Part shown: piece after piece, positions 26,168 through 35,197 of the stretch
Position numbering within the stretch: the stretch's first letter is position 1
How the letters are laid out: every line of letters begins with the position of its first letter
Assembly: GCA_016718505.1 (NCBI GenBank)
Contig: JADKDE010000002.1
Span: 744,001-808,000, forward strand
Length of the DNA: 64,000 bases
Direction: 5' to 3'
DNA from: Saprospiraceae bacterium
GTDB taxonomy: Bacteria > Bacteroidota > Bacteroidia > Chitinophagales > Saprospiraceae
Made by a program: the position numbers and the translations under genes
Notes under the pieces: generated by a model
What the model was told of the DNA's origin: nothing
Database searches by the model: none
The model's input: only the letters and a program-made list of their open reading frames with translations

Positions 26168-26674
26168 ATGCATATTATCCAAAAAATCACTGTAGCATTC
26201 CTACTTGCTTTTGCAATTTTTTGATGTTGTAAAAGCAAAGGCGATGATGATCAAATTGTGAAACAATGCAATACATGTGGCCCTACTGAGAAGTGCATTA
26301 ATGGAATATGTACTCATGTGCCTGGGTATCGATTAATTGGGAATCAAGGTATTCAAACAGCTGAACTGTTTTTAGGTATTATTCCAAATCATTATTGTGT
26401 GGATTCATTTGTAGTGGGACGAGATAAGCTAAATAAATATTACTTGATTACAAATGGAAGGTTTACTAAACCTCTTTTTCCTCCAGATAGTTTGGCAAAT
26501 GGAGAGTATCTCACAGGAGCTATTGAGATATGTGAAGATGCCCAAGGAAATGCTTTAGGGGTTAGCTGTAATTTTTGGCCTTTTAGAGATAGCATCCAAG
26601 TAAAGTTAAAATTTTTCAATGACATCTCTCCAGGATTTGTGGATAGCATGAGGTTTACATGTTTTAGGATATAG
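26168..26674 (+). CDS. small lipoprotein with in-frame stop at the lipobox
   Basis: From ATG 26168 the protein starts MHIIQKITVAFLLAFAIF, then meets TGA (26222-26224), then CCKSKGDDD and an uninterrupted 145 residues to 26674. Reading the TGA as GGA gives AIFGCC, a good lipobox, so this is probably a Cys-anchored lipoprotein of about 168 residues. The mature part has a Cys-rich start (CNTCGPTEKCINGICTHVPG) like an EGF-type or cystine-knot leader and an otherwise unknown beta-rich domain. It is either a recent nonsense mutation or a base error. Confidence 0.6.
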
Positions 26675-26807
26675 CATACGTAGATTGTTAAAAAAATAAT
26701 ACGTATAGTTATTGATAATCAACATAAAACACATTTTAAAATTTAATAGTTCAACAATCTAAAACGGCAAAATTTTAAATTGCCAAAGGTGAACAAGGGA
26801 AATTAGT

Positions 26808-26890
26808 GCCTCATTCAACAATGCATACAACGGACATCCCGATAAAGGGCGGGATGTCGTGTATGCTTAACGTTGTAAACGAATGGAAGC
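26808..26890 (+). other. attC-like imperfect palindrome
   Basis: GCATACAACGGACATCCCG (26823-26841) and CGGGATGTCGTGTATGC (26850-26866) pair over about 17 bp with two bulged bases (an A and a G) on one arm and an 8-nt loop. The flanks ATTCAAC (upstream) and GTTGTAA (downstream) resemble the R-box pair of integron attC sites, though the second is imperfect. It follows an orphan lipoprotein gene. A decayed cassette end or a simple hairpin are both possible. Confidence 0.4.
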
Positions 26891-26939
26891 GAAAACGAAT
26901 CTTTGCTTATTCCTTTCACCCGCCAAAATCCTTTGAGTA

Positions 26940-27467
26940 TTAAGTGGCAGCAGTTGTTTTATTTTTCCTTTTTTGCTGATAAAAAGCCTTAGTGCTGACA
27001 TACAAGGTCTTGTATATTTCACAATAAACGACATCATCATGGCACAATTGCGTGTGTTTTACGATATCGATTTCATTTTCAAGGGTTAGTCTGTTTTTGA
27101 TCGACACCAGTTCTTCCTCAGAAAATCTAAATTCAGCATACAAATCAACATGGGCAGGCCGCCGAAAATAAATCTCGGCGGACTTGTCCCAGACGATGTA
27201 ATCTTCTCCAAGTAAATTGACCAATTGCAGCATGGGGATAGGATCTACAGCCGCAAACATGCTACCCCCAAAGATGGTATTCATGTAATTTCTGTTCTTA
27301 TAGTTTATCGGCAACTTGATTTTGACCAGCTTAAGATCTTCGGATACATAACTAACTCTTGCCGTGCTCCTTTGGTACATAGGTGCCAAATTAAAACCCA
27401 CCTTGAACAGCGTCGCCAATCCAAAATATCTCGAACCTATTTTGATCAATTTTTGGTAAATGGACAT
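26940..27467 (-). CDS. DUF4442-like hotdog-fold protein
   Basis: 175 residues. Features of the DUF4442/thioesterase-like hotdog family: APMYQRSTARVSYVSEDL, YKNRNYMNTIFGGSMFAAVD (the helix bearing the putative active region), and IVWDKSAEIYFRRPAHVDL. It is cytoplasmic, with no signal peptide. It is followed downstream by no same-strand gene and lies 24 bases after the RND adaptor stop, so it may be the last gene of that operon by position only. The substrate is probably an acyl thioester; this is inference. Confidence 0.75.
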   Translation of the reverse strand: MSIYQKLIKIGSRYFGLATLFKVGFNLAPMYQRSTARVSYVSEDLKLVKIKLPINYKNRNYMNTIFGGSMFAAVDPIPMLQLVNLLGEDYIVWDKSAEIYFRRPAHVDLYAEFRFSEEELVSIKNRLTLENEIDIVKHTQLCHDDVVYCEIYKTLYVSTKAFYQQKRKNKTTAAT

Positions 27468-27491
27468 ATGGATTGATTTAAGATAATGCTT

Positions 27492-28715
27492 TTATTGTTC
27501 ATGGGCTTCACCAGAATTGGTCATTTTTGCATTGATAAAAAATGCCCCTTTGGTCACTATTTTTGTGTTTTGAGGCAAGTCATTCAAAAGCGTTATTCCA
27601 GTATATCCCAGACTCGATACACCTTTGACGATTTCAGTTTTTTCAAATTTCATCGCGATGGGGTGGGCAGTGTCCCGGGCTTCATGCGTCTGTTTTTTTG
27701 TTTCAATATATATAAAGCTTTTGCCTTCGGTATCCAAGATGGCTCCATTAGGGACTGCAGGTACGGAGATATTGTCCAGACTCACCATGGCCGTGATATT
27801 CATGCCGTCGATAAGACCCGTCTTATTGCCATTGACATAGCAGTGTACTTGGATGGTCTTGCTCTCATTTTCAAAAGCTGTACCAATACTATACACGCGC
27901 GCGATATAATCTTGGACTGGATTATTGGTTAGCGTAAAATGGATTGTTTGGCCTACTTTTATATGCGGTAAATCCTTTTCAAAGACGTACAAATCCAAAT
28001 GCAAGGCGTCATTATTGACGATTTCTGCCAAGGGGGCTGAAACATCGACATAGCTTCCAATTTTTGAAAAAATCTGGCTTATGGTACCTGTCAATGGGCT
28101 TTTAACAGCGATGCTTGACTTCATGTTCTCCGCAGTCAGTCCATCAGAGTCTATCCCCATAAGCATCAATTGCTGGCGCAAGGCTGATTTTTTTACCTTC
28201 AAATTGTTTAGTTCTGATACAGCAGCTTGAAGATTTTTCAAGGCACCCGCATTGCCCTCATTCAATGCCTTTTGACGGTCTAGTTCCTGCTCTCCAAATA
28301 TTATTTTGTTCGAAATGCTCAGGTATTCTTCTTGGATTTGGATGAATTGAGGACTGGCAATCGTGGCCAGTGTTTGACCTTTTTTGACAAAAGACCCCGT
28401 TTCAATTTGGATGCTTTTGATGACACCAGCGTACATGGACGTGGCATTTCCCTTATTATTATTCGGTACTTTCAGATTGCCATTGGCCTTTAAGGTGACA
28501 TTGAGCTGCTTTTTTTCGATCACTCCCAATTTTAGGTCTATGGCTTTAATTTGTGCCTCAGAAAGCCCAACGACGCTTGGTGCTTCATCCATGGCAGCGT
28601 GGTCTTGATGAGCTGTATCTTGGCCATCTACGGGACCGTGAGTATGGTTGTCATTGCCACAAAATTGCATTAATAATGCTACGCAGAATACGAATATTAA
28701 CTTTATATATTTCAT
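27492..28715 (-). CDS. RND efflux periplasmic adaptor, CusB/CzcB-like
   Basis: 407 residues. A lipoprotein signal ends at Cys19 (LLMQFCGN), followed by a His/Asp-rich segment (HTHGPVDGQDTAHQDHAAMD) that may bind metal. Membrane-fusion-protein features follow: lipoyl-like half motifs (IKSIQIETGSFVKKGQTLA and AVKSPLTGTISQIFSKIGSY) flanking a coiled-coil hairpin, and a beta-barrel domain. It bridges the inner-membrane CzcA-type pump and the outer-membrane TolC-type channel. Gene order on the minus strand is small Cys/His protein, pump, TolC, adaptor. Confidence 0.88.
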   Translation of the reverse strand: MKYIKLIFVFCVALLMQFCGNDNHTHGPVDGQDTAHQDHAAMDEAPSVVGLSEAQIKAIDLKLGVIEKKQLNVTLKANGNLKVPNNNKGNATSMYAGVIKSIQIETGSFVKKGQTLATIASPQFIQIQEEYLSISNKIIFGEQELDRQKALNEGNAGALKNLQAAVSELNNLKVKKSALRQQLMLMGIDSDGLTAENMKSSIAVKSPLTGTISQIFSKIGSYVDVSAPLAEIVNNDALHLDLYVFEKDLPHIKVGQTIHFTLTNNPVQDYIARVYSIGTAFENESKTIQVHCYVNGNKTGLIDGMNITAMVSLDNISVPAVPNGAILDTEGKSFIYIETKKQTHEARDTAHPIAMKFEKTEIVKGVSSLGYTGITLLNDLPQNTKIVTKGAFFINAKMTNSGEAHEQ

Positions 28716-28729
28716 AATATGTTTTTAAT

Positions 28730-29965
28730 TTATTGGTTTAAAATGGATTGAATATCTATGATGGTTAGATTGATTTGATAAATGGTTTCCAAGTACTTCA
28801 TCTCCAGATCTGATTTGGTCTGTAACATTTGAAGGTATTCCATATAATTCGATTCTCCTTTGGAATAACTAAGATGAACTTGGTCGCTTGCTTTTTTTAG
28901 GCTAGGCAAAGCCTCGTCTCTATAACTCTGGTACTGATGCAAGTAATTTTGGTATTGAAATTTCAATGATGACAAACGATTTTTTAAATTTTGCGAACTG
29001 TGCAAAGCCATTTGATTCGCACTTTCGCGTTGAAATTCCAATGCCTGTAGCTTGGGTTTGGTCATATTAAAAAGCGGAATGGCCAATCCAACATTAACTA
29101 CATGAAAACGCTTTGATCCATCGAAATACCTTTCTTCACCCTCGATCGTCTGAAATCCTATGAGAGATTGATTGCTATAGCCGATTTTTATATCGGGTAA
29201 AGTTTTTGCTTTCTCTAGTTTTTTACTCAAATCAGCCATCGAACTGGAGTGGAGATATGACATAACCAAAGGATGTTTGTTTGTGGAAATGCTATCTTCT
29301 ACTAACACGAAATCATTGGGCAGGTATTCCGTAACTTTAGGGACAGAAACCACCTCTGAACTGCCCATAAGTGTCATTAGCCGCGATGTGTATAGCGATA
29401 TTTCAGCACTAGTATTTTGTAGTTCCATTTTGTTTTCCATTTGCCGCAGTTTTGCCGCATTGGTCTCTATTTGCTTCGCTTCTCCTACATTGTATCTTAG
29501 ATTAGCTATTCGTATATAGTCCCCATACAAACTGTCCAATTGCTGCAATTTTTGGTCTTTGCATTGAAGATATTCAAGGGAATAATAGGCCCTTCTTAAT
29601 TCGGCTTTAAGTTCATTTTCAGACACTATTTTTGCCCATTCATAGCCTTCGATATCTTTAACCAGCCAGTTCTTTTTAGCTTTTATAAGCCCTGGAAAGG
29701 GTAGGGCTTGGGCTAATTGGAAGGCATAGTCGAATTTGATGCTGTTGTATTGACCAAGTTGGGTATTGAAATCTAATTTTGGCAACTCATAGGCTGTCCT
29801 TACTTGCGTTTTTGCGGAATTTAATACAGCGTTTTTACTTTTCAAAAGTGTATTATTTTCCAAACCAAGCTTTATAATATTTTCTAGTAAAAGACCATCT
29901 GACTGGGCATTCAAGCCATCAAGTAAACTAAATATTAATATTAAAATGATGAATTTATGTTTCAT
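28730..29965 (-). CDS. TolC-family outer-membrane efflux protein (metal efflux)
   Basis: 411 residues, signal peptide MKHKFIILILIFSLLDGLNAQ. Two repeated long-helix regions are characteristic of CzcC/TolC proteins: KTQVRTAYELPKLDFNTQLG and the later SLKKASDQVHLSYSKGESNY. It is the outer-membrane exit channel of the tripartite heavy-metal pump encoded by the neighbours. It ends 14 bases before the adaptor start. Confidence 0.85.
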   Translation of the reverse strand: MKHKFIILILIFSLLDGLNAQSDGLLLENIIKLGLENNTLLKSKNAVLNSAKTQVRTAYELPKLDFNTQLGQYNSIKFDYAFQLAQALPFPGLIKAKKNWLVKDIEGYEWAKIVSENELKAELRRAYYSLEYLQCKDQKLQQLDSLYGDYIRIANLRYNVGEAKQIETNAAKLRQMENKMELQNTSAEISLYTSRLMTLMGSSEVVSVPKVTEYLPNDFVLVEDSISTNKHPLVMSYLHSSSMADLSKKLEKAKTLPDIKIGYSNQSLIGFQTIEGEERYFDGSKRFHVVNVGLAIPLFNMTKPKLQALEFQRESANQMALHSSQNLKNRLSSLKFQYQNYLHQYQSYRDEALPSLKKASDQVHLSYSKGESNYMEYLQMLQTKSDLEMKYLETIYQINLTIIDIQSILNQ

Positions 29966-30070
29966 TTTATTTCTTTTTCATTGATTAAAAATTTATTTAT
30001 AAAAATCAGTCTTAGCAAAAAGCCCGTGCAATGCAATTCGAACTTATCAGCTGAGCAAATCGAAAAATTG

Positions 30071-33000
30071 TCATTCTGCATTTGCTTCTGAATTTTTCTT
30101 TTCAAAAATAATATACAACAAAGGCAAAACAATCAAAGTCAGCAGTGTGGCAGTTATTAAACCACCGATGACTACCGTCGCCAATGGCTTTTGAACCTCT
30201 GCTCCAGCACTCGTACTCAATGCCATCGGAAGGAAACCCAGACTGGCTACAGTCGCTGTCATTAAGACCGGTCTCAGTCTTATCTTTGTACCCTCTATTA
30301 CTCGCGGAATCACGTCGAACCATCCTTCTTTTTTAAGTTGATTAAACGTCCCAACAAGGACAATTCCATTCAATACGGCGACGCCAAAAAGCGCAATAAA
30401 ACCAATTCCAGCACTGATACTGAAGGGCATACCGCGCAACATCAAGGCAAAAATCCCACCGATGGCGCTCATCGGAATGGCAGTGAAAATAAGCCCTGCT
30501 TGCTTGTATGATCTGAAAGTGAAATACAACAAGCCAAATATTAAAATCAAGGAAATGGGCACGGCCACCATCAATCGATTGCTAGCTTTTTCTAGATTTT
30601 CAAAAGTGCCACCATAGGTAAAGTAGTATCCAGTTGGCAGTGTGACAGTTGTATTTAGCTTAGTTTTAATTTCATTTACTACGCTTTTTACGTCTCTATT
30701 CTCGAGATTAAAACCAACTACAATGCGCCTCTTGCCGTCCTCTCGACTTATTTGCGCTGGGCCCAATTTGTATTCGATATTAGCAACTTCCGATAGGGGG
30801 ATTTGATGACCCGAAGCTGCGGGAACGGTAAGACTTCTTACGTCTTCGATACTGGTTCTGTACATACTATCTAGGCGTACAACCAAATCAAATTTTCGCT
30901 CGTTTTCAAATACGACCCCAGCACTTTTTCCAGCAAAAGCAGTACTGACGATGGTATTTACATCTTCGATATTCAGTCCATTATTGGCCAATCTCAGTCT
31001 ATCGTATTCGATATTGATCTGAGGCAGACCTTCAACTCTTTCGACGGATGGAGCTGAGACCCCTTCGATTATTTCGATTTCTTTACTGACTTTTTTGGCA
31101 TAAAACAACAAGGTGTCCATATTTTCCCCAAATATTTTTATCGCAACATCTTGCCTCACTCCTGTCATCAATTCATTGAATCGCATCTGGATTGGTTGCG
31201 TTTTTTCAAAGAAAATACCAGGGATGACCTTAAGCTCCTCTAGTATTTTATCGCCTAATTCATTAAATGACAATTTGCTTTTCCACTCTCTTTGGGGCTT
31301 TAAGATGATCATCATATCCGTAGCTTCTGGTGGCATCGGATCCGTTGGCACCTCTGGACTTCCTGTCTTTCCTATCGCCATTTTTACTTCGTCGAACTGC
31401 TTGATGATTCTAAGTGCTTTCATAGACGTTTCAACGCTTTGCTCCAAGGAGCTACCTTGAGGTAAAATACAGTGAAAAGCATAGTCCCCTTCTTCCAAAG
31501 TTGGTATAAATTCACCGCCCATTCTACTAAATAAAAATACACTCAAAACAAACAACCCTACTGTGATGCCTACAAGCCAATATTTTAGAGCAATTGCTCT
31601 TTCTAAAACAGGTCGGTAAATTCCGTAAAAATAATCCATCATACGGTCTGAAAAATTCTGCTTATGCACCAAAGATTTTGGTAAAAATGCCGCACACATC
31701 ATAGGAATGTAAGTCAAAGATAGTATGAGCGCACCAACAATGGCAAATCCCACCGTCATAGCCATTGGGCCAAACATTTTTCCTTCAATTCCTACCAATG
31801 TCAAAATAGGGATATAAACTATCAATATGATGATTTCGCCAAAAGCGGCGCTATTCCTTATCTTTGAAGCAGAAGTAAAAACCTCTTCATCCATCTCTCT
31901 TTGAGTCAATTTGGTATGACCTATTTGGTTTTGGACTCCTCCATTTTGTACTAACCCAAGATGCTTAAAATATAGATGGTGCAATGTCGCTTCCACTATG
32001 ATGACGGCTCCATCTACGATCAACCCAAAGTCTATCGCTCCTAAGCTCATCAAATTGGCACTAACCCCGAATACTTTCATCAAACCTAGGGCAAATAACA
32101 TGGATAATGGGATGGCCGATGCAACTATCAGTCCCGCTCTAAAATTTCCCAAGAACAAGACCAAGACAAAAATGACGATCAGAGCTCCCTCTATCAAGTT
32201 CTTTTCAACCGTGGCAATGGCTCGATCTACGAGATCTGTTCGATCCAAAAATGGCTCTATAATTACATCTTCTGGCAAGGCTTTTTGAATGGTGGGCAGC
32301 TTGGCATTAATTTTCTTGATGACTTCATTGCTGTTTTCACCTTTAAGCATCATCACCACGCCTCCAACAACATCCAAGTCTCCACCATAAGTCATGGCGC
32401 CATATCTAATGGCATGACCAAATTTGACTTCAGCCACATCTTTGACAAAAACAGGAACAGAATTTGGATTAGATTTTATCGCGATGTTTTTGATATCCTC
32501 GATATTGCCAATTAGACCAATTCCCCTAATGAAATAAGCATCAGGTTTTTTATCAATATATGCACCACCAGTATTTTGATTATTTTTTTCTAATGCATCA
32601 AATACTTCTGGGATGCTGATGCCCATAGCTCGAAGTCGATTGGGATTAATGGAGACCTCATATTGTTTCAGTTTTCCACCAAAACTTATGATTTCGGCAA
32701 TCCCTGGTGTTCCATTCAATTGACGAGCTACGATCCAATCCTGCATCGTCCTTAAGTCCATGGCAGAATATTTTGTCTCGCTCCCTTTTTTTGGATGTAG
32801 GATATATTGATATATTTCACCAAGGCCTGTGCTGACGGGAGACAATTCAGGAGTTCCGATCCCTGCAGGAATCTCACTCTCTGCTTGTTTTAGCCTTTCA
32901 TTGATTTGTTGGCGGGCGAAATAAATGTCCACTCCTTCTTTGAATACAACAGTTATTACCGAAAGTCCAAATCTCGAAATACTCCTTGTTTCCTCCAAGT

Positions 33001-33232
33001 TTGGCAGATTCGCCAGACTTTGTTCTATGGGAAATGTCACCAACTGCTCCACTTCTTGTCCAGCAAGAGTCGGACATATGGTATAGACCTGTACTTGATT
33101 ATTGGTAATATCTGGGACAGCATCAATAGGAAGATTTACTGCACTCCAGGTACCCCAGACGATAAGAATAAAGGTCATCAGACCTATTATCGCCTTGTTT
33201 TTTATACTAAATTTTATAATGGTATCTAACAC
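30071..33232 (-). CDS. heavy-metal efflux RND transporter, CzcA/CusA family
   Basis: 1053 residues, a full-length HME-RND pump with 12 predicted membrane helices. The fourth-helix motif LGAIDFGLIVDGAVIIVEA has the DFG..DGA..VE pattern of HME1/HME2 pumps (Zn, Co, Cd, Ni) rather than the Cu/Ag type. The N-terminus (FSIKNKAIIGLMTFILIVWG) and the IFGLLYFTFRSYKQAGLI region are typical. It uses proton flow to expel metal through the adaptor and TolC partners encoded downstream. Substrate type is inferred from the motif. Confidence 0.92.
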   Translation of the reverse strand: MLDTIIKFSIKNKAIIGLMTFILIVWGTWSAVNLPIDAVPDITNNQVQVYTICPTLAGQEVEQLVTFPIEQSLANLPNLEETRSISRFGLSVITVVFKEGVDIYFARQQINERLKQAESEIPAGIGTPELSPVSTGLGEIYQYILHPKKGSETKYSAMDLRTMQDWIVARQLNGTPGIAEIISFGGKLKQYEVSINPNRLRAMGISIPEVFDALEKNNQNTGGAYIDKKPDAYFIRGIGLIGNIEDIKNIAIKSNPNSVPVFVKDVAEVKFGHAIRYGAMTYGGDLDVVGGVVMMLKGENSNEVIKKINAKLPTIQKALPEDVIIEPFLDRTDLVDRAIATVEKNLIEGALIVIFVLVLFLGNFRAGLIVASAIPLSMLFALGLMKVFGVSANLMSLGAIDFGLIVDGAVIIVEATLHHLYFKHLGLVQNGGVQNQIGHTKLTQREMDEEVFTSASKIRNSAAFGEIIILIVYIPILTLVGIEGKMFGPMAMTVGFAIVGALILSLTYIPMMCAAFLPKSLVHKQNFSDRMMDYFYGIYRPVLERAIALKYWLVGITVGLFVLSVFLFSRMGGEFIPTLEEGDYAFHCILPQGSSLEQSVETSMKALRIIKQFDEVKMAIGKTGSPEVPTDPMPPEATDMMIILKPQREWKSKLSFNELGDKILEELKVIPGIFFEKTQPIQMRFNELMTGVRQDVAIKIFGENMDTLLFYAKKVSKEIEIIEGVSAPSVERVEGLPQINIEYDRLRLANNGLNIEDVNTIVSTAFAGKSAGVVFENERKFDLVVRLDSMYRTSIEDVRSLTVPAASGHQIPLSEVANIEYKLGPAQISREDGKRRIVVGFNLENRDVKSVVNEIKTKLNTTVTLPTGYYFTYGGTFENLEKASNRLMVAVPISLILIFGLLYFTFRSYKQAGLIFTAIPMSAIGGIFALMLRGMPFSISAGIGFIALFGVAVLNGIVLVGTFNQLKKEGWFDVIPRVIEGTKIRLRPVLMTATVASLGFLPMALSTSAGAEVQKPLATVVIGGLITATLLTLIVLPLLYIIFEKKNSEANAE

Positions 33233-33375
33233 TTTTAATTGTTTTTATGTGAAAATAAAAGATATTCCCATGCAAATAAGCATTTCTGACATGAACAATA
33301 TGCCTCAAAAAAGCCTATTAAACTGTTTTTGAAACCCTATTTTTGGAAATAATAAAAAAGAAAATAATAGATATT

Positions 33376-33708
33376 CTAACTAATCAGCTTTGGAGGCTGC
33401 CAAATATTAAAATAAATTTCAGGATAAAAACTAGTGATATAAGACACTTTTAACGTAGGAAACTTTGGTTGCAGTTTGTTATATTCAAAAAAAACTAAAT
33501 CCGTAGCTAAAATGTGAATGCCACAACAAGCGCAATGGCAAAAAGGAGTGCATTTTTCTTCGCTGTGTTCATGGTCTTGATGACTAAAATCATTTACAGC
33601 ACCTTCTACTATACTCGTTTCTAGGCTATTACATTCCATTGCATCTCCACACGGAATTATAGCCAGTAAAAAAATATAGACGCTAAAAATATAGCAGAAT
33701 GCTTTCAT
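33376..33708 (-). CDS. small Cys/His-rich exported protein (DUF6660-like)
   Basis: 110 residues. A signal-like N-terminus (MKAFCYIFSVYIFLLAIIPC) is followed by FSHQDHEHSEEKCTPFCHCA and CCGIH, a dense His/Cys cluster suited to metal binding. Proteins of this type stand first in Bacteroidota heavy-metal RND operons. Here it is followed 143 bases on by the CzcA-type pump, same strand. A metal-sensing or buffering role is inference from position and residues. Confidence 0.7.
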   Translation of the reverse strand: MKAFCYIFSVYIFLLAIIPCGDAMECNSLETSIVEGAVNDFSHQDHEHSEEKCTPFCHCACCGIHILATDLVFFEYNKLQPKFPTLKVSYITSFYPEIYFNIWQPPKLIS

Positions 33709-33944
33709 TCCTCAAAAATAAGGAAATATTCAGAATTTGTACTTATGCATTAAATATTTTTGTGCAATATAAATATTTGAAGAATCAGAAGAGAACAATG
33801 GTATTTTAAGAAAATCGCTTTAACAATTTTTAAATTTTAAAAATAAATAATATAAAACTGCGTTTGTAGTCTCGTGGCCTGATATTGAAGAAGTTGTTTT
33901 TTTGTGAAAACTATATTATTTGCAAGAAAATATTTGGTAACACA

Positions 33945-33977
33945 TTGCGCAATTTTCGAATATAAGCCATAATTTTG
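33945..33977 (+). promoter_or_regulatory. probable promoter of the Lys/Ala-rich gene
   Basis: TTG (33945-33947), 22 nt, then TAATTTTG (33970-33977). The ATG at 34002 follows by 25 bases. The 33709-33944 stretch shows nothing else. Confidence 0.4.
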
Positions 33978-34001
33978 AAGTCTAAAAAAAAATTTAAAAA
34001 A

Positions 34002-34661
34002 ATGAAGAAATTAATTTTGTTTTGCTTGGTACTAATGGTTTCAGTATTCCAAGTCAATGCCCAATCTGCAAATACAGAAAAAGCTAGTAAAGAAGCCAAA
34101 GAATTGAAAAAAGAGGCTAAAAAAGCAGGGGAAAAAGGTAAATCCGAAGCCCAAAAAGGTAAAAAGAAGGCAAAGAAAGCGGTAGATGATGCCACAAATG
34201 CACCTAAGTCTGAAGCTGAAAAGGAAGCTAAAAAAGCAGAAAGAGCAGCAAAGAAAGCTGAGAAAGATGCTAAAAAAGCTGAAAAAGCAACAGAAGAGCC
34301 TAAAAATGAAGCTGAAAAAGCGGCTAAAAAAGCAGAAAAGGCTGAAAGAAAAGCAAAGAAAGATGCCGAAAAAGCTCAGAATGATGCCAAAGATGGCGTA
34401 GAGGAAGCTAAAAAAGCTGGCAAAAAAGCCAAAGAAAATCATGCAGACAGAGCTTCTGAAAAGGGTAAAGCTATGGGTAATCCTGGTAATGTGAAGGACG
34501 TGGAAAACAAAACTGCAAGTTCAGTAAAATCTGCAGGTGAAAAGGCCGAGGTTGAAAAAGTAAAGAACGAGAGAAAATTCAAAAATGCTCCCGCTCCATT
34601 GAAAAAAGATGGTACTCCAGATATGAGGTACAAAGCCAATAAAGAAAAATACGGTAATTAA
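34002..34661 (+). CDS. exported Lys/Ala/Glu-rich helical repeat protein
   Basis: 219 residues from ATG 34002. A clear signal peptide (MKKLILFCLVLMVSVFQVNA) precedes a low-complexity coiled-coil-like body of KKAEKxAKKA, EAKKAGKKAKE type units from about 30 to 150, then a less repetitive basic tail (FKNAPAPLKKDGTPDMRYK). The tail segment ending PDMRYKANKEKYGN recurs in Bacteroidota proteins of unknown function. It resembles LEA- or histone-H1-like proteins in composition only. A periplasmic or secreted location is predicted; its highly charged helix could bind nucleic acid or polyanions (inference). A terminator follows. Confidence 0.65.
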   Translation: MKKLILFCLVLMVSVFQVNAQSANTEKASKEAKELKKEAKKAGEKGKSEAQKGKKKAKKAVDDATNAPKSEAEKEAKKAERAAKKAEKDAKKAEKATEEPKNEAEKAAKKAEKAERKAKKDAEKAQNDAKDGVEEAKKAGKKAKENHADRASEKGKAMGNPGNVKDVENKTASSVKSAGEKAEVEKVKNERKFKNAPAPLKKDGTPDMRYKANKEKYGN

Positions 34662-34684
34662 TTAAGAACAAGTGGTCTTTCTTA

Positions 34685-34748
34685 GACTCCTAGATTGCGA
34701 AGTTTGGATCAAGTGCCAAAATGAGTGATTTAGGGGTCTTTTTTTTTC
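34685..34748 (+). terminator. probable terminator after Lys/Ala-rich gene
   Basis: GACTCCTA (34685-34692) pairs with TAGGGGTC (34731-34738) with one G-T pair, followed by eleven T. The loop is long (38 nt), so it may fold with internal structure. Confidence 0.5.
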
Positions 34749-34779
34749 ATAAATTTAATCGAGAAATGATTAATCATTT

Positions 34780-35157
34780 TTAAGAAAACAGATGCTTGTA
34801 ATGCTTGAAAGCGACAATTGAACACAGCATGAAGGGCAAAGTGGAGGCAATCATCTTAATGTTGATCGTCATAATCCCTATCGCCAAAATCAAAACCATC
34901 AAAATCCCAATTCCATAAATTCCTATAATGGTCAGCGTCCTACTAGGCGTGCGTTGAATCAAAGTGTAAATAAGGATCGCTTGAGACAAAAAAGGGATAA
35001 TCGTCAGTGGATGCAAGACCGACCCAGGATTTATACTTAGTTTTTTGAGTATTTCGAACTCAACTTCGTACAAAAACTGAGCATTGTTCCCTCCCCATTC
35101 TAGTAAACCGAACAATGAAGCCAATATTAAGGAAAAATTGATGTATTTAGCGCTCAA
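34780..35157 (-). CDS. small membrane protein, hypothetical
   Basis: 125 residues with four hydrophobic segments (INFSLILASLFGLLEW, LTIIPFLSQAILIYTLI, LTIIGIYGIGILMVLILAIG, IASTLPFMLCSIVAF). It is an integral inner-membrane protein of a type common in Bacteroidota (the family often has a GGNNAQFLYEVE-like loop). No function is known. It lies 40 bases after the GNAT gene on the same strand and may belong to that transcript. Confidence 0.6.
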   Translation of the reverse strand: MSAKYINFSLILASLFGLLEWGGNNAQFLYEVEFEILKKLSINPGSVLHPLTIIPFLSQAILIYTLIQRTPSRTLTIIGIYGIGILMVLILAIGIMTINIKMIASTLPFMLCSIVAFKHYKHLFS

Positions 35158-35197
35158 ATTCAGAATTTAGCATAGGTCTTCTTAAACATTTAACGAA

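Noticed and set aside
26222..26224. Selenocysteine or stop-codon recoding at TGA
   Set aside because: No SECIS-like hairpin is evident just downstream, the residue aligns with a lipobox Gly position, and other genes in the window end with TGA normally.
34041..34442. 133-codon minus-strand Phe-rich open frame
   Set aside because: It is the antisense of the Lys/Ala-rich gene, where AAA/GCx codons give TTT/xGC.
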